DNA of 38,960 nt from Gnetum montanum (GCA_015680685.1 MNCI01025399.1:1-38960), one strand, 5' to 3'; counted from the stretch's first letter, positions 11,843-21,700 are shown. Numbers and translations are program-made. Notes: a model not told the origin generated them from the letters alone.

Positions 11843-13850
11843 TTAGAATGGGGGATATCCCCCATGACTAAACCTTTGATCATGGTGAGAATTAATAAAT
11901 GGAAAGTTTGGATCCATGCATGTTGGAAATATGGGGGTCTAATCATATCCAAACCACTAGGTGTCTTTTGGTGTGGTGGCAGGAATGTACCCAAATTGGG
12001 GTTCACACACTTGATTAAAGTAGGCATAGTAGGGCAGACTATAAGATATGGTCATGTGATAAGAAGCTGAGCCACTATGGCATCCATGACCATAAGACGG
12101 TATGCAAGGATCAATATGTCTTCTCATGGTGTTATATTCATTGGGCTGCATGGTCATTGGAGTGTTAATTAATGGCCCAGATAAGGTAACAGGAGGCATT
12201 GAGTTTGAAGAGGAAGGTGCATCACTGTGTTGGGCTTGTGCTAAGTTGGAGGATGTAGTGGTTTTAGAATCATGTTATCTCTTCCTATAGAAAAGATACT
12301 TTCGACGTTGTGGAGGACTCCCACTACTATTGATAATAGTAGCACAAGTAATGTTCATTGGTTGGTGCTATGGTGCAATACCTTTCGGTACTACTGGTGG
12401 TGATGTAGAAGGAGGTGAAGGATCAGAATATTGAGAGCAAGGAGAAGTGTAAGGAACATGAGGTGGTGATCCTATGGAAGAGGACATGGGTTGATAATAC
12501 TTGGAAGAATGATAATGATGAGGTGAAGTAGAGGATGTTGATCCAGTTAGAAAAATAGGGTGTTGAACATAATAAGAACTTAGTCTCAGGTGATACAAAG
12601 GGTGTAGCCAGATTGGCAATGGCCTTCCCCACAATTGGGAGTTTTGCCACTACGGTTGAACACGGTACTTCTGTATGAAATATGGATGTAAAATTCTTTC
12701 CCAATGCTCATGTAAGTGTAACAAGATAAGGGATTCACATTTGGGGTGATTGTATAGGCAAACATCACATTGATACTTATGATTTGTAGTTGAGCCCCTA
12801 TCCTTGTTGTCTTCAACCCTTCTTTCTGATTGTCAAATGGTTTTCTATCCTATTTTTAAGTTTTTCATCCTCTATTTGTTCTGGTTGTTAGAGAGACATT
12901 GTGTGGTTTTTTCTCTAATAATGTTTGCATATTCTCTACATTTTTCATGTACCCACTCCATCATCTTATTGATCTTTATCTCGATTTCATCTAGTGATTT
13001 TAGTATTGGCAAAGATGAGGATGGTTCCATCTCCTCGAGGTGAGTTGATTTCTCCTTTTTATGATTCTGGACCTTCATTACTTTAAGAGTTTAGTCTTGT
13101 TGAGATCTTTTGAAATTCTCCCATTTGGCTATTTCTCCTTCTTCTTTTGCTACCTACTTAATAAGCTATTAGAATTGGTGGGTTCGTAGTTCATATAGTT
13201 GACCTGGGGCATACATCCCTAGTGTCTCCCTTGTTTCATTACGAAGCCCATCCATGATGTGACAAATTAGTCATTCCTCGGAGAATCCATGGCCTAGGCA
13301 TTTTTTTAACAATAAATATCTTTCTAAGTTCATGTCCAAGGGTTCATGTTGTCCTTGTTTCCACTCTTGGATTTTTCTCCTCAAGGCTGACACTCTTCCA
13401 TAGGTTTGATATCTTTTTTTGAATAGTTTCACCATTGTAGGCTAGTAGTGAATTGAATGTGGTTTTAAAGACCTGTACCATACTTTTGCTTGGCCAAAGA
13501 GTGTCATAGGAAAGATCTTAAGTCTTTGCCACCCATTATGAATGTTATTCTATACACATGCATCATGGAAGGCTTGTAAATGATGTTGCGGATCTAAATC
13601 ATAGCCTCCCGAGAACTTAGGAAAGTTGTTTAAATCAAGCCTAGGTAGATGGCTTTCCTTGTGATGCCTATGGGATATTTGAATAGCCTTTGTTATATGC
13701 ATTAGGTCCTTAGTGGCCAGCAGGGGTTCATCATCACTAAATAGGTTGTGAGTTCGTGAGTTGGGACAATGTTGTCTATGTTCAAGTTGGCATTCTTGAT
13801 TTTGCCTGTGGGTTCAATTTTTATTTCCACACCAACCTTGTAAGGAATAG
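11843..13850 (-). pseudogene. gag: gag of element D joined in frame to the pol tail
   Basis: Read from 13850 downward, the first part of gag is missing. The capsid-like block follows (about 13590-13300) with HLQAFHDAC, KVWYRSL and GRVSALRRKIQEWKQG, then a Lys/Glu-rich segment with an open 68-codon run (13078-12872). A finger-like QCDVCLYNHPKC lies at about 12769-12737, and a Pro/Ser/Tyr-rich tail (about 12630-11957) comes next. After one stop the same frame continues to NSHHDQRFSHGGYPPF and TAA at 11845-11843. That ending matches the last codons of pol in A and B (FQLSxGGEG-like), so protease through integrase are missing between them. If functional, the product would be a Gag with a short foreign tail. 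Confidence 0.75.
11848..11873 (-). other. Pol-end polypurine run of element D with 18-bp perfect palindrome
   Basis: ATGGGGGATATCCCCCAT (11848-11865) is a perfect palindrome. On the - strand, TTTAGTCATGGGGG corresponds to CTTAGTTGTGGGGGAG in A (14631-14646) and CTTAGTCGTGAGGGAG in B (32314-32329). It resembles the 3' polypurine tract (AGTCGTGGGGG) and could act as a second plus-strand primer. It is also the coding end of pol. Confidence 0.55.
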
Positions 13851-14414
13851 TCATCCATCCTTAATCATCCATATGCATCTTGGACTTCGTGTACAAGTTC
13901 TAGGGTTACCAAGTGCACATCACTCGAAGCACTACTTGTTACACCACTCGGTTACCACGTAGTTACATTTAAATGTTCGTGATTAAGGTGTACTCATTCC
14001 ACATTAACAACAAGAATAGTAAATGATGATAAGAGAAATATTAACTAAAAAATAACAATAAATAATTAACAATTAAATAATTAAGGCCTAAGTGAATGCT
14101 GCAATGATGGAGTAATCTTGATCTTTATTACTGATTGTGTGCGTGTCCAAGTACGTCACACTCAAACAAAGGTTCTATACAATTACAAGCATCACACTAT
14201 GACCATGCACTTGGGAAAAGAACTGAAAATTAATAATAAGACTCTAGACTCCTAATGACTAACAATTAACTTCCATCCCGTGTGCCTAAGTGATATATTT
14301 ATAGGCTAACATAGGAATCACAATATCGTGTATATGATATCGTATCCAAGCTACGATATCGCTTACATGATATCATGTACTTGATATCGGGGCCTGGCAA
14401 ACTATGATTCATCA
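13851..14414 (-). repeat. 5' LTR of element D, 3' third deleted
   Basis: It aligns with 7031-7581 of the other LTR; by eye about one base in ten differs, mainly transitions. It breaks off at 13851, so about 290 bp of LTR, the primer site, the leader and the start of gag are missing. On the - strand the U3 keeps GATATC-centred palindromes, such as ACATGATATCATGT at about 14361-14374. Confidence 0.87.
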
Positions 14415-14663
14415 CATGTGCCTCAACAAAATAAGTTTTAGACATTGTAAAAAGGATCATGCATTACACACTCAACTTTTCTTTTTGAGACTATGAAAAT
14501 TTATCACCCAAAAAGCCCTCAAAAACACATGTAACTAAAATCCTTTACAAACTTTTAAGTAATCAACCATAACCACAACACCTTAGCACAAGGATAAGCT
14601 TAATCCATTTTTTGAATCTTCTCCTTCCAACTTAGTTGTGGGGGAGAAGGCCTTCTATCATAA
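14415..14663 (+). pseudogene. pol: pol of element A, second part (integrase C-terminus)
   Basis: This continues pol after element D. It aligns with B at about 32092-32346: CCTCAACAAAATAAGTTTTAG, then IYHPKSPQKH (B: IYKPESPNKK), and the end FQLSCGGEGLLS followed by TAA at 14661-14663. No chromodomain is visible. The last codons overlap the purine run GTGGGGGAGAAGG. Confidence 0.75.
14637..14650 (+). other. Pol-end polypurine run of element A
   Basis: TGTGGGGGAGAAGG, preceded by CTTAGT, is very similar to the 3' polypurine tract region AGTCGTGGGGGTA found before the LTRs of B and D. It could prime plus-strand synthesis internally, as central polypurine tracts do in some retroelements; this is inference. 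Confidence 0.5.
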
Positions 14664-15787
14664 TACCTTGGAGAGGATGAAAAGTTTTGTTTGTTTTATA
14701 TTATTTTTTATATGTTTTCCATTTTTTATCTATAAATATATATATATACACTTTTACTTTTATTTGACTTTACTTTACCTTTGCATTTTCTTTTCCTTTA
14801 TCTTGTTTCTTCTTTTCTTACAATATCTGATTTTATTCCATTATTGTTGTGAATTTTTATGATTACTAAATGTAGCTAACAAGATTGTACTATCTATACA
14901 TGTTAGCTTTATTTTTGGATTATGATCTCTACTAACGAGTTATTAGTTTTTTGATGATACCAAGTAGTTAGCTCACACCATCTAACCATTCCATCTATCT
15001 CATAGGGAGATCTATATCATGGTAGCACGATTGCTTTTTCATACTAAAACTAAAAAGTAACATGTGATACTATTATCCAATAAACCAAGAAAGGACCAAG
15101 TTGGAATGGAAAAAGGATGTGGCCTCAAGAAGATTTGTTGAGTTCTCTTGATGACTTTCTTCTGAAGTTCGATGACTCCTCATTAAACATTTCATCGTTC
15201 CTCTTATAATTCATAAAATAAAAATGTCTTTGTAAAGTATGGTTTCCTTCCATTAAAAAAGAAATAGGGAATAAAAACACGCCTCTATAAAAATCTCTTG
15301 GATGCAAGCATTGGTTATGGTACTTGAAAAACATGTTACCCATGCCTAAAGGGATCCCTCTAACTAAGGCCCAAATTTCTTCCTCAAACATCTCTAACTA
15401 CTTCCTTCTTCTCTTTTCTTATTTTTCTAGAGTGATGACCATTCTGTATGGTTGTTGTAGACTCATGATGCTAGAAAATGAGGAACACATCAATATAACA
15501 TCATGGCTAATAAAATGGACTTGGTATAGACTTGAAACAGAATAGTATTTGAATCATCCTAATCATGCATTCTACAAAGGATCTCTTGTGGCTATGATCC
15601 AAGTTCTCCTCTCGTAATCTCTCGTTTGACCATTTTAACACTTCATTCTCTCACCTCGCTACCCCATACCATGATCATCTAATAATTTTTATTTTATAGA
15701 CTACATGATCCTAAGATAACTTCTTATGATGTTTAACCTAAATCATCATTCATCATCCAAGGTGTCTCCAAAGTACTTGTGATGGGA
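14664..15787 (+). other. Long non-coding stretch between pol and ORF2 of element A
   Basis: A T-rich tract comes first (about 14690-14860; its hydrophobic translation is a base-composition effect). Then comes a block shared with B: GTGGCCTCAAGAAGATT (15119-15135), a degenerate hairpin-like region (about 15238-15280), and the 20-mer CAAGCATTGGTTATGGTACT (15305-15324), identical to B at 33126-33145. No gene is convincing in it. Confidence 0.6.
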
Positions 15788-15850
15788 TTATGCAAGGGCA
15801 TGTTTAGGCATCAACTTGCTTTGAAGAGGATCCACTTACATCACTTTTGA
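15788..15850 (+). other. Conserved non-coding block with TGCAAG...CTTACA ends, element A
   Basis: TTATGCAAGGGCATG, about 24 bases, then GAGGATCCACTTACATCAC and TTTTG. It is the A copy of the block at 33553-33615 (B) and 11451-11514 (D, - strand). One pair of the possible stem is weakened here (CTTACA for CTTGCA). Confidence 0.6.
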
Positions 15851-16100
15851 TTTCCTTCAATTTAAACCCCATAATTGTAGGCCTTAATTTGATTGTTGGA
15901 AACCTTGTCATATGCATCATTCAATTTTGTGCTTATCTTATTTCAAGAAACATCTCCTATTTCCTCATTCCACACATTTGATTCACTTCAATTCATGCAC
16001 TAAAACCTCATAAGATGTTGTTGCCTTGGTTTTCCAACATTCTGACTTCCATTTTGTGTTTTTTTCATCCCTAAACACTGAAATTTTCTTAAAACTCAAG
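15851..16100 (+). other. Non-coding spacer of element A
   Basis: AT-rich sequence between the conserved block and the internal promoter-like region. I see no gene or repeat in it. Confidence 0.4.
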
Positions 16101-16654
16101 TTTAAAAACTGGCTATGAATGGCTACGTTGATGCATCCTCATTGACATGATCAAATACATGAACACAATCCCATCAATACATCCCCATTGACGTTGCATA
16201 AAAATTCTATAAATACATGAGATACTTCTCCATTTTTTCATATTTCAAACACCAAAAGAGTTTTTTCAATTTTTCAAAGAATAAAACCTTACTAGAGTAA
16301 TAACCTCCTCATCTTTTACTTATTCTCACCCATTTTTCAATCCTTGAACTTCTAGAGGTATGCATAACATCGTGGGAGCTTCTAAATTTTCTAACATCCC
16401 ACAAATCAAGTATTAAAATAATGATCCTAATAACTAATACCAACAATCAACCTTCTTTGAAGTGGACGTCAAACTAAAATAATAATAAAATATTTTCATA
16501 ACACCTGCAATCATTGAAAAGGGATTAACAATGAAAATTTTAAAATTATCTACCAAACCTAACCAAATAAACAATTGAAAGGTATTCAAACTTCTGAGGA
16601 TTAAATCAAAATGACTAATTTAGGATTATGTTTGTAATTGCAAATGATGAAAAA
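16101..16654 (+). promoter_or_regulatory. Internal LTR-like promoter and leader upstream of ORF2 in element A
   Basis: GATGCATC (16130-16137), CCCATCAATACATCCCCATTG (about 16169-16189) and the TATA-like CTATAAATACATG (16207-16219) repeat the layout of A's own LTR U3 (about 20647-20745: TTGATGCATCCCCATCAATG and TATATAAATACATACACC). A leader of over 400 bases follows, including AG/GTATGC (about 16356-16362), a possible splice donor, and ends just before the ORF2 ATG. Function is inferred from the resemblance and from the parallel block in D. Confidence 0.5.
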
Positions 16655-17023
16655 ATGAGGACCACAAGCAAGAGGATCATTGTAGCCCCTAAAAGAAATA
16701 GCCTTGAGGATGAAGAAGGCAACTGCACCAATCACAAAAACAACAACCCTAGGAATAAATAGCTAAGGCAACTTATGCGACTAGGTCCTAACAAGAAGAT
16801 TCTGAAGTGGAATCCATCTACTAGATTCCCACCATAGAGACTAAGTAATCTATGTAGGATAAGATCCCAAGACCTTGACCAAACCTAGAAGTCACTCTCA
16901 TTGAACCATACCTTTAGAAGATCTAAAACAAGGAAGCTTAAAGCTCGATCCTTTAAGAGTTGAACTTTTGATTCTTTCTAGAGTTACTAGCGAAGGAGGT
17001 TAGAACCTAATTGCAAGGGTCTC

Positions 17024-17932
17024 TGATGAGTGTCAAGGTACCCCTACACTCAACCATATGAAATGAGCGTAGCACGTACGATCCAGTCGAACTCCGCAGA
17101 AGAACTAGTTGTGGCACCTAGACAATTATCCTTAGGTCGTAGTTCGTTGTCTTCCCACCTGGACTAGTATTATATTTGTCACGTATGGTTTAGTCTAGAG
17201 TGAGGTGTATGATGTGTTCCTAATTCTAATGCTACTCCTGAAGGCAGTGAAAAATAATATTAACTAAGCTAAGCTAGGAGGAGAAGGGTAAGAAAATCTA
17301 ATCTAGCCTAAGTGCGACGAGCAACCGATTCCTTGATCAACCGTACACATCTTGGACCTCGTGCATGACTACCACTGCGATTACCAAGTGTAGATCCTAG
17401 GTAAGCCACTGAGATTACCAAGCGTAGATCCAAAATACGCCACTGGTTACCAAGCGTAGATCCTAGATACGCCACTGGGTTACCAAGTAGTCACACTTAA
17501 ATGCTCATAATCAAGTCGTACATGTTCTGCGTTCTAGGAGTTTAAGGGTGAGAGAGAGAAAACAGTAAATAACATTAAATAAATAAACAAATAAATAACA
17601 AAGTGACTGCTGCAATGATGAAGTAATCTCGATCATTAATGCTGATCATGTGTGTGTCCAAGTACATCACACTCGAATAAAGACACCGTACAATTACATT
17701 CACCACACTGTGAGCAGACACGGAAAAATAATCTAACTTTGGAGGGATCAAACTGCTAGAGCTTCGCTACTTCTAACTCCTAATTGTTGTACAAGGGAGA
17801 GCCACATCTTATTTATAGATATGGCGGTAGACTACGATATCTTGTACGTGATATCGTAGGGAAGACGCGATATCGCGGGGGATGCGATATCGCGTACGTG
17901 ATATTGCAGCCTATGCAAATCGCGTCTCATCA
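17024..17932 (-). mobile_element. Solo LTR of the D family inserted in ORF2 of A
   Basis: It starts TGATGAG and ends CTCATCA, a perfect 7-bp terminal inverted repeat, with the duplication GTCTC at 17019-17023 and 17933-17937. At 909 bp it corresponds to one LTR (compare 6740-7581) with no internal sequence, so it is the product of recombination between two LTRs. Its orientation is minus, from the - strand TATA ATCTATAAATAAG (about 17809-17821) and the U3 palindromes at 17832-17895. It keeps far more CpG than the LTRs of D, which suggests a younger insertion. Confidence 0.92.
17372..17490 (-). repeat. Tandem repeat of 32-34 bp in the solo LTR
   Basis: Units start at 17372, 17406, 17440 and 17472, each opening CCACTG and containing TTACCAAG; the first three continue into CGTAGATCC or TGTAGATCC. 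The D LTRs hold only one clear unit plus a partial one (about 7080-7140 and 13900-13970), so the array grew in this copy or subfamily. It lies downstream of the TATA on the - strand. Confidence 0.8.
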
Positions 17933-20380
17933 GTCTCTAATATAGCTATTCTCTCCACCAATAGGGAATGGTGCATGGAAGTGACCTATCTCTTTTAGAA
18001 CAAAAATTAAGGAGATATCATGGTTAATATTAAGAATATTACCATATCCTATTCAATTGAGACTATAGGAAAAGCCCTTGAATTACCTAACATTGGGACA
18101 AAGTTAGCAAAGATATTAACATAGGAAGACCTTGAGATAAAGAAAAAATGGATTTAGTGATGCTATGGTGTGAACCACAAGGAGTATGGAGCCCTTATTA
18201 GAGTAGAGAGAGCCTACTTTGAAATTTTGGCATATCACCTCAATCCCATGGTAAGGTTAAGTAAGGTAACTACCTTCTCTACAAGGGCATGTGTGGCTCT
18301 AAGTAGGAAGTTCTAGGTTAGCCTTACCCAGCTCATCTTTCTAGAAATCAAAATGTAGTTCAAGGAGAATAAGAAGGATAGGAAAACATTCCCCTTTCCT
18401 TGCATAATTAGAAAAATATACAAAAGGGGATTCATTGCTCACTATGCCAATGATGTTTTTTTCAAGGCTCATACTACATCATGATATGAGATGATAAAGG
18501 ATAATGCTCCCACCAAGCTTCAAGAAGAGGAAGTACCACCTCTGCCATAACTTGCAGCACCAAAGATGACTCCTAAAATGGTAGTAGCTACTGAAAATCT
18601 AAGAAATTTTAGGGAATAGTAGCTACTACAACAAGCCTTTGGAGGTGATGGTGAATTCTTCATGTACTATCTAGCCATGAGCCATCTCAATGAGATCGCC
18701 AGGATCATTAGCAGGCCAACAAAGGAATTGGTCCTAGTATTCTCTACATAAAGGAACCATGATCCTATTCACACTAACCCTAATGTCAAAGAAGTCATTA
18801 TGTCCATTCCAGGATGAGTATTCCCTAAATCTCCAAGAATGTAACAACCTTCTTTGTCATGGTGGAAGAAGATGAAAGAGTAGCAGTCCTAGTCATGTCA
18901 CATAAGGACTAGAAAACTAGAGTAAAGGTTGTTGTAAATAGGATTGAAGAGGCTTTAAGTGCTCATGTGGTATTTTTCCCTAATGTTGCTACCATGGTAG
19001 ATGTATAGATTCTATATGATTTGAGAACAAATGAATAAGTGTAGCACAACACAAAGAAGTGTTAGAGTGACTAGTCAAAATTGGGTAATTGATTCCAGAG
19101 ATCTTTAATCTATTGGAAGATATTTTAGAAATCTAGTATCAATTGCTAGAGACAAGGGGCAAGTTGTTGATCCCTAAAGTACAAATCATTAGCCATTAAT
19201 GGTTTGCAACTAAGGTTGCAAAACTTAGAGCCCACTTATCTAATTTATCCATTCTTAAGCTTGAGATTAAGAGGAATGAAGCTTTCCAAAAGCTTCAACA
19301 AAGACTTAAGAAGGCTAAGAATGCAAAGGAAATGGCAGTATTTAATGTTTCACTATCAAAAGCAATAATAAATTATTCTAACAATGACTTTTAATAGATA
19401 CACAACGAAAATCTTATGCTAACCAAAACAAACCACCACTTATGGAACACTAAGCAAGGAAAGGACTAGATGGTAGAATACATCCAACTGTAGCATGAAC
19501 AACTTGTCAAAGTAAACCATCAGGTGAAAAGGCTAGCTACTAAAAATAAGAATCCCTTAATGGATGAGGCTCATGTCCTTTGCTAGAAGATTATCATTGA
19601 GATTGCCACTTGGAAGAATTAGGATCAAAAATATGAAAGAGTGAAAAATTAATATAGGAACTAGGTTGGGATGAAAAGGAAACCAAACTGATGAAGGCAA
19701 AGGTGAATGAAGCCCTCCAATAACTCTAATAAAGAGTTTATGTATGGCAACCCATCTTTGGCAACCTCAATGCCTACAATCAAGCTAAAATTCACCTGAA
19801 CTTGCAAATTGAAGAGATGATAGAATACATAAAGTTAATCAATCTCCAATATGCAAACTTGGCAATGGAAATAGCAAGGAGGCCAAGAATAGAACTAGAA
19901 AAGCATGTGATGAGATTCTACCTCCTCTATGAGGCAAAGTTCAAGCTCCAAATGAAAACCAAGAAAACTCTTGAAGTGGCCAATGCAAAGCTTCAATTTC
20001 TCAAGAGAAAATTTGAAAATTAGAGATTAGTTGTTAAGAACACATCCAAAAGAATGAACAACAATCAAAAACTATAAAATCTTATCCATATGTTCAATAT
20101 TAAACATAAACAATTCATAATCTAGTTTATTAATATGAAGGAAATGTTCCCAACAATTTCTTGCCCATGGGATGTACCAACACTAGCTAATCTAGGTGAA
20201 GCTACATGAACCATCAATGAATCATAAAGCAAGGAGAAGAATATGAAGGTACTCCTGGATGCCTTTAAGTTTTTAGAAGTAGTAGTAGCAGCAGCAAGGT
20301 AGCCTATACCATCAGCAAGACTAGGATATGATGACGAATCCCTCAAGCTATAGGAGCCTCCACCTACAAGCACAGTGTGA

Positions 20381-20605
20381 AGATGTCATCTTGACCCATC
20401 CCATCCGATCAACACCTGTCAATTTTATCAACCTATCTAGATTTTTACATAATGTAAAAATTTTTGTAGTATGGCACTTAGAGTTTATTTATTATTATAG
20501 TTAATTTATTATTTTATTTTTAATTCCATGCTTTCCATATTTTGTAAACAACTTGATTCTATTTTTGTTTACTCAAGGATGATTTTTTAGTCAATCATGG
20601 GGGTA
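20381..20605 (+). other. 3' untranslated region and polypurine tract of element A
   Basis: AT-rich sequence that includes TATGGCACTTAGAG (B has a similar TTGGGCACTCAGAG near 34178), ACTCAAGGATGAT (20571-20583) and the tract ATGGGGGTA (20597-20605), directly before the 3' LTR start TGATGCAGTC. The tract primes plus-strand DNA synthesis. Confidence 0.8.
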
Positions 20606-21466
20606 TGATGCAGTCTAAGTCAATCAATTGAATTAATGCATGCCCATCGATGCAGCCACATTGATGCATCCCCATCAATGCATCCTTGGATGCGTTGGCA
20701 CATGTGCATCAACTTTAATTTACTCAAATCCTATATAAATACATACACCATCCATATTTATGGATTATCTGGTCATTTGTGTAGTCAAATTCTTACAATT
20801 TGGTTTCATAAGACTTAGCTGAAATTCTATTTGAGTGTCCACAATGTAGATTAAATTGATTTAGCAAAATTTTATTTAAGTGCATGTTGTACCTAGATAC
20901 TTCTGCATGATAACAATAAAATTGGGATTAATTTCTTTTATTGAAGCACTTCAATTAACTCTTAGTTTATTCTTAAGCACTTTAATTTAAATGCATTTGA
21001 CTTTTTTGTGCTTAAGAAATTAATATTTTAGTCTATAATAGCATGAGTACAACCACTTCAAACATGTTATATTAATACAATCCTAGTAGTGGATACTTGG
21101 TACGCCTAATAGTAAACACTTGGTAACCCAGTAGCATTACTATGAGTTAAGGATGGGTATGGAAAGTAGGAATATATGTTCTATGCTTACGATAGTTTAG
21201 ATCAATCTCAGTTTCATAAGTTAGATAGAAATTAATATTTTAATAATAAAATATACTAATAATAACACAAACACCCTATGTCTCAATCATACTTAACCAT
21301 ACAAATAGAGTTAATACGAGTGATGATTGGGAAGACAATGACCAACCATATTACACTTAATTAGCTAGGATACTAGCCACTTAGAGGTTCCATGAAATTT
21401 GATTGAATTGCACATATGCACTTGCGATTCATATGGTTAGGTGTAGGAAATACTTGCCACTCATTA
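20606..21466 (+). repeat. 3' LTR of element A
   Basis: An 861-bp LTR following the polypurine tract and ending before the duplication ATTAC (21467-21471). U3 has repeated GATGCATCC-type motifs (about 20646-20693) and a TATA-like CTATATAAATAC (20731-20742). It keeps the segment that the 5' LTR lost (about 21030-21230), in which GGTAACCCAGTAGC resembles GGTAACCCAACAATGC in the LTRs of B. Confidence 0.9.
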
Positions 21467-21700
21467 ATTACCTAGAGATTGAGGTAAGTTATTAACATAA
21501 TAAGATTTATTTTTCTTAAAAAAAATTTATCATTTATATTTTTATTGAAAAATAAGAACCAAAAAACTTAAGATTTCAACCTCATTTCAAAAGAAGAAAT
21601 TAAAGCATTGAAGCATTAGGACATTGAAAGATTAGAGTATGAAGAAAGATCCTTAATGTAAACTCATTTCATGATAAACAAAAGCTAAGGGGGTAGTTCA

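Larger units (their letters stand above)
6740..14414 (-). mobile_element. Element D: pol-less Athila-type retrotransposon inserted in pol of A
   Basis: D starts TGATGAGTGG and ends GATTCATCA on the + strand, flanked by CATGT at 6735-6739 and 14415-14419. Joining the flanks restores the pol frame of A: CCCATGCATGT continues into GCCTCAACAAAATAAG, matching B at about 32085-32105. Read on the - strand, D has a truncated 5' LTR, gag lacking its first part, a gag-to-pol-tail junction, a non-coding stretch, an internal promoter-like block, a long ORF2, a polypurine tract and a full 3' LTR. Protease, RT, RNase H and integrase are absent. The 5' LTR end and primer site are also gone, which must have happened after insertion. 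Confidence 0.9.
16655..20380 (+). pseudogene. ORF2 of element A, interrupted by a solo LTR
   Basis: The start ATG at 16655 (MRTTSKRIIVAPKRN) is placed like the D start, and the stop is TGA at 20378. Without the solo LTR and its extra GTCTC the frame is about 937 codons, close to D's 928. Shared blocks with D, in order: YGALIRVERAYFEILAYHLN and LSKVTTFSTRA (about 18190-18300; D: YGELTLEERIFFKIGTNHIF); FPFPCIIRKIYKRGF (about 18389-18435); the coiled-coil-like part with EIATWKN (about 19600) and MIEYIKLINLQYANLAMEIA (19818-19877); and FPTISCPWDVPTLANLGEAT (about 20148-20207). Many stops are CAG/CAA to TAG/TAA. The role is unknown; conservation in two diverged elements implies that it once mattered to the family. 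Confidence 0.75.
73..21466 (+). mobile_element. Element A: Ty3/gypsy (Athila/Tat-type) LTR retrotransposon with two nested insertions
   Basis: A begins TGATGAAGTTTGAGTCAAG and ends at CTCATTA, flanked on both sides by the 5-bp duplication ATTAC (68-72 and 21467-21471). The order inside is 5' LTR, tRNA-Asp-type primer site, gag, protease, RT, RNase H, integrase, non-coding stretch, internal promoter-like block, ORF2, polypurine tract and 3' LTR. Removing element D plus one CATGT copy and the solo LTR plus one GTCTC copy leaves about 12.8 kb. The integrase, with no chromodomain seen, the primer site and the ORF downstream of pol fit the Athila/Tat branch. Every reading frame carries stops, so the copy is dead. 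It is the largest unit here and the host of two later insertions. Confidence 0.9.

Noticed and set aside
12804-13043. + strand open frame over gag of D
   Set aside because: It is a shadow of the - strand Lys/Glu-rich gag segment (13078-12872), which aligns in style and position with gag of A.
14638-14862. Hydrophobic 74-codon frame after pol of A, with a similar one in B (32321-32512), as an env-like membrane protein
   Set aside because: Both arise from T-rich DNA where TTT and TTA dominate. A has no ATG at the start, residues do not align between copies, and D has the T-rich tract without a matching frame.
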